Below are positions 34,921-43,704 of a stretch of 64,000 nucleotides of DNA, in pieces. Positions within the stretch are counted from its first letter, which is position 1, and the number at the start of each line of letters is the position of its first letter. The stretch is taken from assembly GCF_003932715.1 (NCBI RefSeq), contig NZ_CP020700.1, positions 6,408,501 through 6,472,500 on the forward strand. The letters are read 5' to 3'. This stretch comes from Streptomyces tsukubensis (GTDB lineage: Bacteria; Actinomycetota; Actinomycetes; Streptomycetales; Streptomycetaceae). The notes beneath the pieces were generated by a model that was not told the DNA's origin, did not search any database, and saw nothing but the letters and a program-made list of their open reading frames with translations. The translations under genes were made by a program, and so were the position numbers.

Positions 34921-37658
34921 CGTGAATCTCCCACCCTCAGTTCGGTCGTCGAGCTACGCCGGGTGGTCAGCCAGGCCTGGACCGCGGCCACCCCCGCAGC
35001 GAGCACCACCACGCCCGCCCCCGGCAGCAGCAGGCTCCAGGCGTCGACGGTCAGCTCCACCGGCACCCGGGACAGCGTCGTACCGCCCGAGGCATGTGCC
35101 AGTCTGCGCAGGTCCACTCCGGGGGAGAGCACCAGCACCACAGCCCACCCCACCAGGACGCCCCCGGCTCCCGCCAGTACCGATCCCGGCAGATTCTCCA
35201 GCACCAGCAGTCTCCGGCCCTGACGCCGGGTCAGGCCCATCGTGCGCAGCCGGGCCAGCAGCGCGATCCGCTCCGGAGCGGCCTGGAGCAGCGACAGCAG
35301 CAGCGCCAGCACCGCGTATCCGGCCGCCGCGGCCACCGCGACCGCGTAGACCCGCTCGGCCCCGGTCTGCACCGGGGACTCCGCGAACGCGGCCCGCTCC
35401 TCGGACCGCAGCGCCACCCGCGCCTCCCCGGACCCGTCCGCGCCCCCGACCGCCGCCCGCAGTGGTCCGCCGGCCACCGAACCACCGCTGACCAGCAGGG
35501 TCGTCGCGCCCTTCGGACCGGTCAGCGCGGCCGCGTCGACCAGGACGAAATCGCCGTCCGACAGACCGGGCGTCAGCTCCCGCACCGCGGCGACCCGGAC
35601 CGTGAGCGCGGCGCTCAGCGGGCCGATGGTCCTCGGCCCGCTGCCGAGCCGCTCCGCCGCCCCGGGCGATACGACCACGGGCAGCGGCCCCGACTCCGGT
35701 TTGCGCAGGGCGTCCGCCGGGAAACCGCCGAGCCCCGTGGAGCGCGCCAGCCGGGCGTACGCCCCCGGCTCGACCGCCAGCAGTGTCACGCCCCGGGCAT
35801 CGTCCCCGTCCCGCAGGCTCAGATCCGTCTCCCGGTACACCTCCACCACACCCGTCACGCCCGGTACCTTCCGTACCGCCTCCGCGACTCCCTTCGGCAG
35901 GGCCCCCGCGGACTCCACCCGGGCATCGGCCCCGACCGACAGCACGGCCGCCCGGTCCCGGGCGTCCTCGACCCCCGCGAGCACCGAACCGCCGAACGCC
36001 GTCGTCACCAGCGCCAGCAGCAGCGCGAGCAGCGGCAGCACGGTGGTCGCCGGGGCCCGCCCGGCCCGGGTCAGGGCCAGGAAGCCGATCGCGCCCCGCC
36101 GCCGCGCCAGGGGCAGCGCGGCGAGCCGCAGCGGCAGCGGATACAGCCGTACGAGAACGAGCGCGGCCACCACGCCCAGCAGCACCGGAGCGGCGCTGAC
36201 CAGCTGGTCCACGCCCTGCTCGGCACCGTCGGCGGTACCCCGTCTGCGCAGGGCCACCACCGCGGCGACGGCCAGTGCGAGCAGCGTCAGTTCGGCCACC
36301 GTACGGCGGCGGGACGGCCGGGCCCGGACCACGTCGTCGCGCCCCCCGGACGGCCGCGGTCTGCGGTGCTCCAGTACGGCCCGTAGCGGCAGCGCACCAC
36401 AGGCCATGACCACCACCAGCACCGTGGCCACCACCGGGGGCCACAACCGCCCCTCGGGAAGCAGGAGTACGGCGAGCGCCCCTCCGGCCACCGCGGCGGG
36501 CACCGCCGGAACCGCGACCTCCGCGAGCAGCCGGCCCACCGTCCCCGGCATCGAACCGCCGCGCGCCCGCAGCAGCGCCAGCTCGGAGCGGCGCCGGGCG
36601 GCCGCCAGACCACCGGCCGTCAGCAGCACCACGCCGATCACCCCGCCGACGCCGAAGGCGGCCACCGAAACCACCGGACCGATGGCGCCCCGCACCTTCG
36701 CGTACTCCTCGAAGATCCCGGACAGCCCGGTCGTCACCTGGAGTTCGGGCCCGACCGCCTCCCGCAGCTCGGAGAGCACCGGACCGCTTTCCACCGCGGC
36801 CACCGCCCCCCGCGCCCCGTCGAGATCGTGCGCACCGAGACCCCGCGGATCCACGGCGATCTGCCAGTACGGCTCCGCCTCCTCCTCCAGGGCCAGCAGC
36901 GCCCCGGCGGATTCGGGCGCCAGCAGCAGGGCCCCGTGCCAGTACGGCTGGGGCGGCATCTCGGAGGTGTAGAGGTACGAGGGGGTCCGCAGGACCGGTC
37001 TGACCGACCAGTAGGCCCCGGCGGGGCGTACCGGCTCCACGATCCCCGTCACCGTCACGGCCAGCGATTCCGTGCTGCCCCGGGGAATCCGGACGACCGT
37101 TCCCACCCGGATGCCGAGCGCCTTCGCGGTCGCCGCCGTCACCACGGCCTCGGTGGCCGGGGCGAACGGCCCGGCGGCGCGGGGCGCCGGAAGCCGCCCG
37201 GACCGCACGGTCGCGTGCTCGGCCAGTCCGGCCTGCGCGGCGAGGGTGAACGCCGGAACACCGCCGTCCAGTTCGACCAGTCCGGGTCCGTGACCCCGCA
37301 TCGGACGCTGGGTCCGCACCCCGTGCGCCGACTCCCGGGCGTCCGCGCGCAGCGGCCCGGGCAGGTTCGCGGTGATCCGGCGCTGCCGCTCGGACAACTC
37401 CCGCGGGCTCACGGCCTTCCCCAGCGCCGGATCCGCCGGGTCGTACGGAGACTGCGGTGGGGCCGTGAATTGGAGCGTGCTCTGGTCCGCCGCGGCCACG
37501 GCGAGGCCGTGGCGCAGCCCTTCGCCCTCGTAGGCGTCGACCGCGCGGGGGAAGGCGGCACAGAGGAACGCGGTCAGGCCGACGAGCACGAACAGCGCGA
37601 CGGCGGGCAGCGGCGCCGTCCGCAGCCGGGTCCGCACCCAGGGCGCGACGGCCCTCAT
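34917..37658 (-). CDS. FtsX-like ABC-transporter permease
   Basis: A 913-residue permease: an N-terminal transmembrane helix (PAVALFVLVGLTAFLCAAFP), a large extracytoplasmic MacB-like domain, a triple-helix FtsX core (GVGGVIGVVLLTAGGLAAARRRSELALLRARG), a second extracytoplasmic domain, and C-terminal helices. ATG 37658 (MRAVAPWVRTRL) is chosen as the first residue of recognisable sequence. It is coupled to the ATPase at 34920 and follows another FtsX permease. MacB-type systems move lipoproteins, peptides or antibiotics or signal mechanically; cargo unknown. Confidence 0.88.
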
Positions 37659-37821
37659 CGCACCCACCGCCCCGGCAGCGATACCGGCCGGCCGGCCGCA
37701 CCGCACACCACCGCGGGCGCCCCGGCGCTCCGGAGCCCGGACGACCCCGCCGGCGTACGCCCGCTCCTCCGGTCCGGGCCCGCGCCCCGGGACCGCCGTC
37801 CCGTCACCGTCGCAGTCACCC

Positions 37822-40800
37822 TCACTCGCCTCCTTGCACCCGCAGCGCCGCCGCCGGTTCGGTCCTTCGCAGCATCAGCGCCGCCACGATCAGCACGGGG
37901 GCCGCCGCGACACCCACCAGCAGCAGGGCCACCCGGCCCGGGGGAAGTTCCACCAGCACCTCGGGGACCGGCCGGGCCGCCCCGCCCGTCAGGACGATCA
38001 GCGGTACGACGGCACGGGTCAGCACCGTCCCGAGGGCGGCCCCGATCAGCAGCCCCAGACCGATCAGCACGGACTGCTCCACGGCCAGCAGCCGGGCGGG
38101 CAGCCGCCGGGGCGCGCCCAGCGCCCGCAGCACCGCGAACTCCGCCGCACGCTCCCGCAGCGCCCCCACCGTGCCCACCGCGAAACCGACCGCGGCCAGC
38201 AGCGCGGCCACCGCCGCCGTCGCGAGCAGCGCCGACTGCGGGCCCGCGCCCAGCGGATCCTCGTGCAGCTCCCGCGCGATCTCGTCCCGTACCAGCACCT
38301 GCGAAGGGTCGATCTCGGCCCGCTCCCGCAGCACCGCCGCGACCTTCGCCGCCTGCCCCGGCTCGGTGAACAGCCACCACTCGCCGGGACGGAACGACGC
38401 ATCGGGCCGCTCGGCGAGCACCCGGTTGACCGCCCGCAGGTCGAGCAGCAGGGCGCCGCCGTCGAGTTCGGGCCGCGGCGCGGCGGAATCGGCGGCACCG
38501 GGCCCGGTCGTCGGTACGGCCTCCAGCACGCCCGCGATCCGGACGGTGATGTCACCGCCCTGCATCGGCACCTGAATCCGCGAACCGACCTTCGCGTCGG
38601 AGGCGGCCAGGAAGGACTTCGTCGCCAGCGCGAGCGGCTGCGGCGCCGGCGGGCGTACCGCCGTGACCCGGACCGTGACGGAACGCGCCGGGCCCCAGCC
38701 GTCCGTGTACTCCGCGGTACCCGTGTGGTAGCGGAGGTCGACCGGAGCATCCGGCGATGCGGTCACCTTGCTGACGGCGGGCCGTACGGCGGCGGGGTCG
38801 GCGTCGGCCGTACCGGCGGCGGCCGTGGCCCGCCAGGACAGCCCCTCGGGTACGGCCACCGGCCGCGCGGTCCCGTCCGGACCCGCCGCCCGGATCGCGC
38901 CGACGGTCAGCCTCTTGGGCGCGACCCGGTCCGGGAAGCCCTCCTCGTCGAACTCGACCGCGGTCAGCGCCAGCGGCCCCGCGGGACGGCCGACGGGCGC
39001 ATCGGCGGCCTTCGCAAGGTCCAGTGACACCCGGTGCCGCTTGCCGTCGGGGAGCAGATTGCTCAGGGGGAGGCGGTACGGGACGCCGTAGCGGTCCTCC
39101 ACGGTGACCGTGGCGGACAGCCCCCGCTCCCCGAAGGTACTGGCGTCCAGGGCGGCGGTGCCGTGCGGCCCGTCATAAGCCCCGCCCAGGGTGATGTCCA
39201 GCTCCAGCCGTTGGGTCCGGTCGGGCAGCACCACCCCGGCGCGCGGTTCGTCGGGGGTCCGCAGCCCCCCGACCAGAGCGTGCGGATCCCCGTCCGCCGC
39301 GAGGTCGTCCCGCAGCGCCGGTCCGCCCCCGGCCCGCCCGTGCGCCGACGCCCGCCGGATGTCCAGGGCCAGCACGGTCGCCTGGCGCCCGCCGGTCAGC
39401 GGCATCGTCTGCCGGGCGGCGGGGGCGGCGATCCGCAGCCCCGGCATCCCGTCGTACACCCCGCCCTGCCCGAACTGGACCGTGCCCCCGCCGAGCACCC
39501 GCACCGGCGCGCCCGCCCGGAAGTCGGCCTGATCGTCCTGCGAACGGTCCCACGAAGCGCTCTGACCGATCGCCAGCATCCCCAGCGCGACCGCCAGCAC
39601 CAGCAGCAGCGCCGGGCCCGCACCGCGCGCCGGGCGGCGGCTCAGCTGCCAGCCCGCGAGCGCCGACGTCAGACCCCGGCCACGGACCGCCCGCCGCTCG
39701 GCGAGCCGTGCCGCGGGCGGCAGCAGCCGCAGCGTCAGTACGGTCCCGGCCAGCAGCGCCAGCGCCGGGGCCACCACCAGCAGCGGGTCGATCCCCAGCG
39801 CGCCGCCGCGGTCACCGCTCAGCGCCCCGCTGCCCGACGTCCGCCGCTCCAGCTGCCAGTACGCCACCCCGGCGACCGCGACCAGCGCGATATCGGCGCC
39901 CGCCCGCACCGGGGCGGGCAGCGTACCGGCCCGCCCCCGGGACCGGCGGGCCGCACCGATCGCCGGAGCCACCACCGCCGCCGCACAGGCCAGCGCCACC
40001 AGCGCGCCCACCAGCCAGACGGAGGCCGTCGGCGCCGTGTCCACCCGCAGCCCGATCCTGGCCGGCAGCCCCTGACCCGCGAGCAGCGCGGTCAGCGGAC
40101 CGGCGAGCAGCGGCGCACCGATGACGGCGGGAAGCGCGAGGAACAGGGCCTCCAGGGCCGACAGGGCCGCGATCCGGCCCCTCGACGCACCGCGTGCCAG
40201 CAGGACCCGGGTCTCGGTCTCCCGCTCCGTACTCAGGAGCCGGGCCACCAGCAGCAGCGCGTACCCGGCGAGCAGAACGAGCTGCAGCGAGACGATCAGC
40301 AGCGTCGCCCGGGCCACCAGCAGCGCCCGCTCCATCCGGTCGAGGACCTCCGGCAGGGACGTCTTCGCCACCACCCCGCCCTTGAGGCCGGGCTCCGCGG
40401 ACAGTACTTTCTGACTCTGGCGCGCGGACGAGCGGAGCGTGTCGATCCGGTCGGCTTGCAGGGCGGAGAAGTCCGCGGTCGCCAGCCAGGACGGACCGCT
40501 CTTGGCGATCCGCTCGGAGGCGAAGGCCCGGGGGTCCGCGAGCAGCGGACCGTAGGTGGTGAACACGTCCGTACGGACGCTGCGGCCGCGCAGTTCGTCC
40601 AGTTGCCAGTACGGATCATTGCGGTCGTGGACCCGGTAGACCCCGGCCACCCGGATCTGCACCGCGGGTCCGCCGAGGCGGCTGGCGAGGGTCAGCACCC
40701 GCGGTCCCGCAGTCAGCTTCAGGGCCCGCGCGGCCGCCTCCGGCAGTGCCACCTCGACCACCGGGCCCGCAGCCGGGCCGGAGGGCCAGGCCCCCGACAC

Positions 40801-41196
40801 CAGCCGGACCCGGGAGCGGTCCACGACCGCCAGCATGGTCAGATCCGGTTCGCCCTGGCGGGCAGCGGGCGGCTGGAGCGCCCGGGGGAGGGAGTAGGGC
40901 GCGGACCGCTCGAACGGCCGCAGGGTGACGGGCAGTCCGTCGAAGGCCCGCTCCGCCCCTCGCTGCGCGCCCCGCTCGGCGGCGGCCCGGTCCGCGGAGG
41001 AGTCCTCGGAGGTGATGATCAGCGAGGCGGCGGCCGCGTCCCGGGACTGGAGCGCATGGCGCAGTCCGGCGTCCCCGACGGAACCGGCGAAGGCGGCGAG
41101 TGCGGCCAGCACCGAAGCGGTGAGCAGCACGGCGAGCAGTGCGGCGGACAGCAGCAGCCGGTGCCCGCGCGCACGGTGGAACAGAAACGCCGTCAC
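37822..41196 (-). CDS. Large FtsX-like ABC-transporter permease
   Basis: An 1124-residue permease with the same build as its neighbour but longer extracytoplasmic domains: an N-terminal helix (LLLSAALLAVLLTASVLAALAAF), an FtsX block with LLSTERETETRVLLARGASRGRI, and a terminal FtsX block (AEFAVLRALGAPRRLPARLLAVEQSVLIGLG, abbreviated). GTG 41196 is supported by the basic N-terminus (FHRARGHR) before the first helix. It probably pairs with the 913-residue permease and the ATPase at 34920 in one complex. 163 non-coding bases separate the two permease genes. Confidence 0.87.
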   Translation of the reverse strand: MTAFLFHRARGHRLLLSAALLAVLLTASVLAALAAFAGSVGDAGLRHALQSRDAAAASLIITSEDSSADRAAAERGAQRGAERAFDGLPVTLRPFERSAPYSLPRALQPPAARQGEPDLTMLAVVDRSRVRLVSGAWPSGPAAGPVVEVALPEAAARALKLTAGPRVLTLASRLGGPAVQIRVAGVYRVHDRNDPYWQLDELRGRSVRTDVFTTYGPLLADPRAFASERIAKSGPSWLATADFSALQADRIDTLRSSARQSQKVLSAEPGLKGGVVAKTSLPEVLDRMERALLVARATLLIVSLQLVLLAGYALLLVARLLSTERETETRVLLARGASRGRIAALSALEALFLALPAVIGAPLLAGPLTALLAGQGLPARIGLRVDTAPTASVWLVGALVALACAAAVVAPAIGAARRSRGRAGTLPAPVRAGADIALVAVAGVAYWQLERRTSGSGALSGDRGGALGIDPLLVVAPALALLAGTVLTLRLLPPAARLAERRAVRGRGLTSALAGWQLSRRPARGAGPALLLVLAVALGMLAIGQSASWDRSQDDQADFRAGAPVRVLGGGTVQFGQGGVYDGMPGLRIAAPAARQTMPLTGGRQATVLALDIRRASAHGRAGGGPALRDDLAADGDPHALVGGLRTPDEPRAGVVLPDRTQRLELDITLGGAYDGPHGTAALDASTFGERGLSATVTVEDRYGVPYRLPLSNLLPDGKRHRVSLDLAKAADAPVGRPAGPLALTAVEFDEEGFPDRVAPKRLTVGAIRAAGPDGTARPVAVPEGLSWRATAAAGTADADPAAVRPAVSKVTASPDAPVDLRYHTGTAEYTDGWGPARSVTVRVTAVRPPAPQPLALATKSFLAASDAKVGSRIQVPMQGGDITVRIAGVLEAVPTTGPGAADSAAPRPELDGGALLLDLRAVNRVLAERPDASFRPGEWWLFTEPGQAAKVAAVLRERAEIDPSQVLVRDEIARELHEDPLGAGPQSALLATAAVAALLAAVGFAVGTVGALRERAAEFAVLRALGAPRRLPARLLAVEQSVLIGLGLLIGAALGTVLTRAVVPLIVLTGGAARPVPEVLVELPPGRVALLLVGVAAAPVLIVAALMLRRTEPAAALRVQGGE

Positions 41197-41380
41197 CGTT
41201 CATCCCCCTGTAGCCCGGTACGGGCTGCCCCCGAAACAACTTTCGAGCTGGGATCGTTGCAGAGGGCACCGGGGGGAAGCACGTGAGGGCCCCGGAGTTG
41301 ATCAGATCGTGACCGTCGGGGGAAGCGTTCTCAGCGTTCGACGAGAAGCGCCCCCCGCCCGGCCGGGAAACGCTTCCTGC

Positions 41381-42214
41381 TCAGCTCTCGGGCTGCTCGG
41401 CGACCCGCGCGGCCTTGCGCTCCGCCTCGGCCCGCTCCTCCGCCTCCATCTCCGCGAACACGTCGATCGGCGGCGGCGCCTTGGCCAGGAAGACCCAGGT
41501 CAGATAGACGGCCAGCAGGAACGGCGGGATCTTGAGCGCCACCAGCACCCAGCCCAGCTCGGTCGTATCGGCCCACCAGTAGAGCGGGAAGAGGATCGCG
41601 CACTTGGCGAGCAGGATCGCGCCCCAGGCGTAGCTGGCCTTCGTGTACGCCTTCTTGCGGCCCGGATTACGGGTCCGCCAGGACATGTTCTCCTTGAAGA
41701 CTGGGCCCAGCATCAGCCCGATCAGCGGCACCCCCGCCACCGCGGTCGCGACGTACGCCACGCCGAGACCCAGGGTGTAGAGCATGCCCGGCAGATAGAA
41801 GTCCTTCGCATTGCCGGTCATCATCGCGAAGACCACACCGAAGGCGACGCCGAAGACCCCGCTGAACGCGTGCTTGACCGTGCCCTTGAGGACCAGCCGG
41901 GCGGCGACCAGCACCAGCGCGACCGCCAGTGCGGCGATCGCGGAGGCGTGGAGGTTCTGGTTGATCGTGTAGATGGTGACGAACAGCAGACCGGGGACGA
42001 CCGTCTCCACCATGCCGCGGATACCGCCGAAGGCATCGAAGAGGGCGGCCTCGGTGACCGCCCTGACATCGGCCTCGTCGGGGGCCGCGGCGCCTGCCGG
42101 GGCTCCGTCCGGACCCTGTGCGCCGGACACCGGCGAGCCCGCGGAGGGCAGGTCCGATGCAGAGGACGCCGGGGAGGGGGAGGGGGTGGTGGTCGGCTTG
42201 TCGAAAGACGTCAC
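41381..42214 (-). CDS. DUF3159 membrane protein
   Basis: A 277-residue integral membrane protein of the actinobacterial DUF3159 family: a ~65-residue disordered Ser/Pro/Ala N-terminus, then FDAFGGIRGMVETVVPGLLF and about six membrane helices (LYTLGLGVAYVATAVAGVPLIGLMLG etc.), and a charged C-terminus (EMEAEERAEAERKAARVAEQ). GTG 42214 lies 3 nt after the OB-fold gene stop, so the two are co-transcribed. Function unknown; conserved near potassium and stress genes in Streptomyces. Confidence 0.88.
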   Translation of the reverse strand: MTSFDKPTTTPSPSPASSASDLPSAGSPVSGAQGPDGAPAGAAAPDEADVRAVTEAALFDAFGGIRGMVETVVPGLLFVTIYTINQNLHASAIAALAVALVLVAARLVLKGTVKHAFSGVFGVAFGVVFAMMTGNAKDFYLPGMLYTLGLGVAYVATAVAGVPLIGLMLGPVFKENMSWRTRNPGRKKAYTKASYAWGAILLAKCAILFPLYWWADTTELGWVLVALKIPPFLLAVYLTWVFLAKAPPPIDVFAEMEAEERAEAERKAARVAEQPES

Positions 42215-42217
42215 CGG

Positions 42218-42664
42218 CTACTCCTGTCCGAGCGGTCGGAGTTCGTATTTGGGGTTGAACAGCACACGACGGCCGTGGCTCATGGAGATCCGGCCCGAAG
42301 CTATGAGTCTGCGGCCCGGCTCGATGCCCACGATGGAGCGGCGGCCGAGCCACACGATGTCCAGCGGGGCCGTGCCGTCGAACAACTCGGCCTCCAGGGC
42401 GGGCACCCCGGCCCTGGGACGCAGGGTCACCGTCCGCAACGTACCAGTGACGCGGACGATCTGGCGATCCGTGCATTCGGCGATCCGGGTGCACCCGGAC
42501 ACCTGTGCGTCCACCCGCAGTTCCTCCGACTCCAGGTCCTGCCGCGAACTGGCCAGGCGGTCGAACATACGGCGGAGACGGCCGACCGGTTTCGGGTCCG
42601 GACCTGCCGGTCCGGACCCGGGTCCGGAACCGCTTCCGGACGTCCCGGATGGAGGTGCGCTCAT
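42218..42664 (-). CDS. OB-fold nucleic-acid-binding domain protein
   Basis: A 148-residue protein: a Gly/Ser/Pro-rich head (residues 1-27), a helix (VGRLRRMFDRLASSRQDLE), then an OB-fold (RQIVRVTGTLRTVTLRPRAGVPALEAELFDGTAPLDIVWLGRR, here abbreviated) ending NPKYELRPL. The start is ATG 42664 (MSAPPSGTSG). It resembles the tRNA_anti/RecG wedge-type OB proteins conserved in actinomycetes upstream of DUF3159 genes. Precise role unknown. Confidence 0.85.
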   Translation of the reverse strand: MSAPPSGTSGSGSGPGSGPAGPDPKPVGRLRRMFDRLASSRQDLESEELRVDAQVSGCTRIAECTDRQIVRVTGTLRTVTLRPRAGVPALEAELFDGTAPLDIVWLGRRSIVGIEPGRRLIASGRISMSHGRRVLFNPKYELRPLGQE

Positions 42665-42800
42665 GCAGCAAGCGTACCGGCCCCGGCCGGAACGCCACCC
42701 GGCGCGGCAAGCGCCTGTGGACAACTCCTGGACACCCGATGAACACCGGCCACCCGGCCACCCGGCCGGCCCGGGGCCGTCACCGGCGGCTACCGGCGCA

Positions 42801-43487
42801 CTACCGCTCGAAGCGGTAGCCCATGCCCGGCTCGGTGACGAAGTGTCTCGGGTGCGACGGATCGGCCTCCAGCTTCCGCCGCAGCTGGGCCATGTAGACG
42901 CGGAGGTAGTTGGTCTCGGTCCCGTAGGACGGGCCCCAGACCTCCTGGAGGAGCTGCTTCTGGCTGACCAGCCGGCCGGTGTTCCGGACCAGCACCTCCA
43001 GCAGATGCCACTCGGTCGGGGTCAGCCGGACGTCCCGGCCGTCGCGGTTGACCTTCTTCGCGGCCAGATCGACCGTGAAGCCGTCGGTCTCGACGACGAC
43101 GACGTCGTCATCGCCGCCGCCCACCGGCTCGGCCCGGCGGACCGCCGCCCGCAGCCGGGCCAGCAACTCGTCCATCCCGAAGGGCTTGGTGACGTAGTCG
43201 TCGGCGCCCGCGTCCAGCGCCTCCACCTTCTCGTCCGAGGTGTGACGGGCGGAGAGCACCAGGATCGGGACCCGGGTCCAGCCGCGCAGACCCTTGATGA
43301 CCTCCACCCCGTCCATATCGGGCAGGCCCAGGTCGAGTACGACGACATCGGGGTGACGGGCGGCGGCCAGCTGGAGCGCGGTCGCCCCGTCGGGCGCCGC
43401 GTCCACCTCGTACTTGCGCGCCTTCAGGTTGATCACGAGGGCGCGTACGATCTGCGGCTCGTCGTCGACCACCAGCACCCTGGTCAT
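42801..43487 (-). CDS. kdpE: KdpE response regulator
   Basis: A 228-residue OmpR-family regulator: the receiver has acidic VVDDEP, phospho-acceptor Asp in VVVLDLGLPDMDG, and Lys in VTKPFG; the C-terminal winged helix has LTPTEWHLLEVLVRN and ETNYLRVYMAQLRRKLE, diagnostic of KdpE. ATG 43487. It lies 217 nt downstream of kdpD. Established: KdpDE induces K+ uptake under K+ limitation or osmotic stress. No kdpFABC genes are adjacent, but the KimA/TrkA genes lie 10 kb away. Confidence 0.93.
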   Translation of the reverse strand: MTRVLVVDDEPQIVRALVINLKARKYEVDAAPDGATALQLAAARHPDVVVLDLGLPDMDGVEVIKGLRGWTRVPILVLSARHTSDEKVEALDAGADDYVTKPFGMDELLARLRAAVRRAEPVGGGDDDVVVVETDGFTVDLAAKKVNRDGRDVRLTPTEWHLLEVLVRNTGRLVSQKQLLQEVWGPSYGTETNYLRVYMAQLRRKLEADPSHPRHFVTEPGMGYRFER

Positions 43488-43704
43488 GCGCGGCCTGCCT
43501 TTCTGTCCTTCAGCTGTTGCCTTGTTCGCGTGGTTCGCTTCGTTCCGGGCGCCAGGGGCGCCCGCGGCGCCCGCCGGGAGCGCCGTGTCCGCGGGGCTCA
43601 CGGCGCACCGCCGCCGCCCGGGGCCCACCGGGAGCCACGGCCCGGGTCCGGCCCGGTCCGCGAGCCGGACCCCGGCACCGGAGCGGCGCCCCCGGCGCTG
43701 CGCG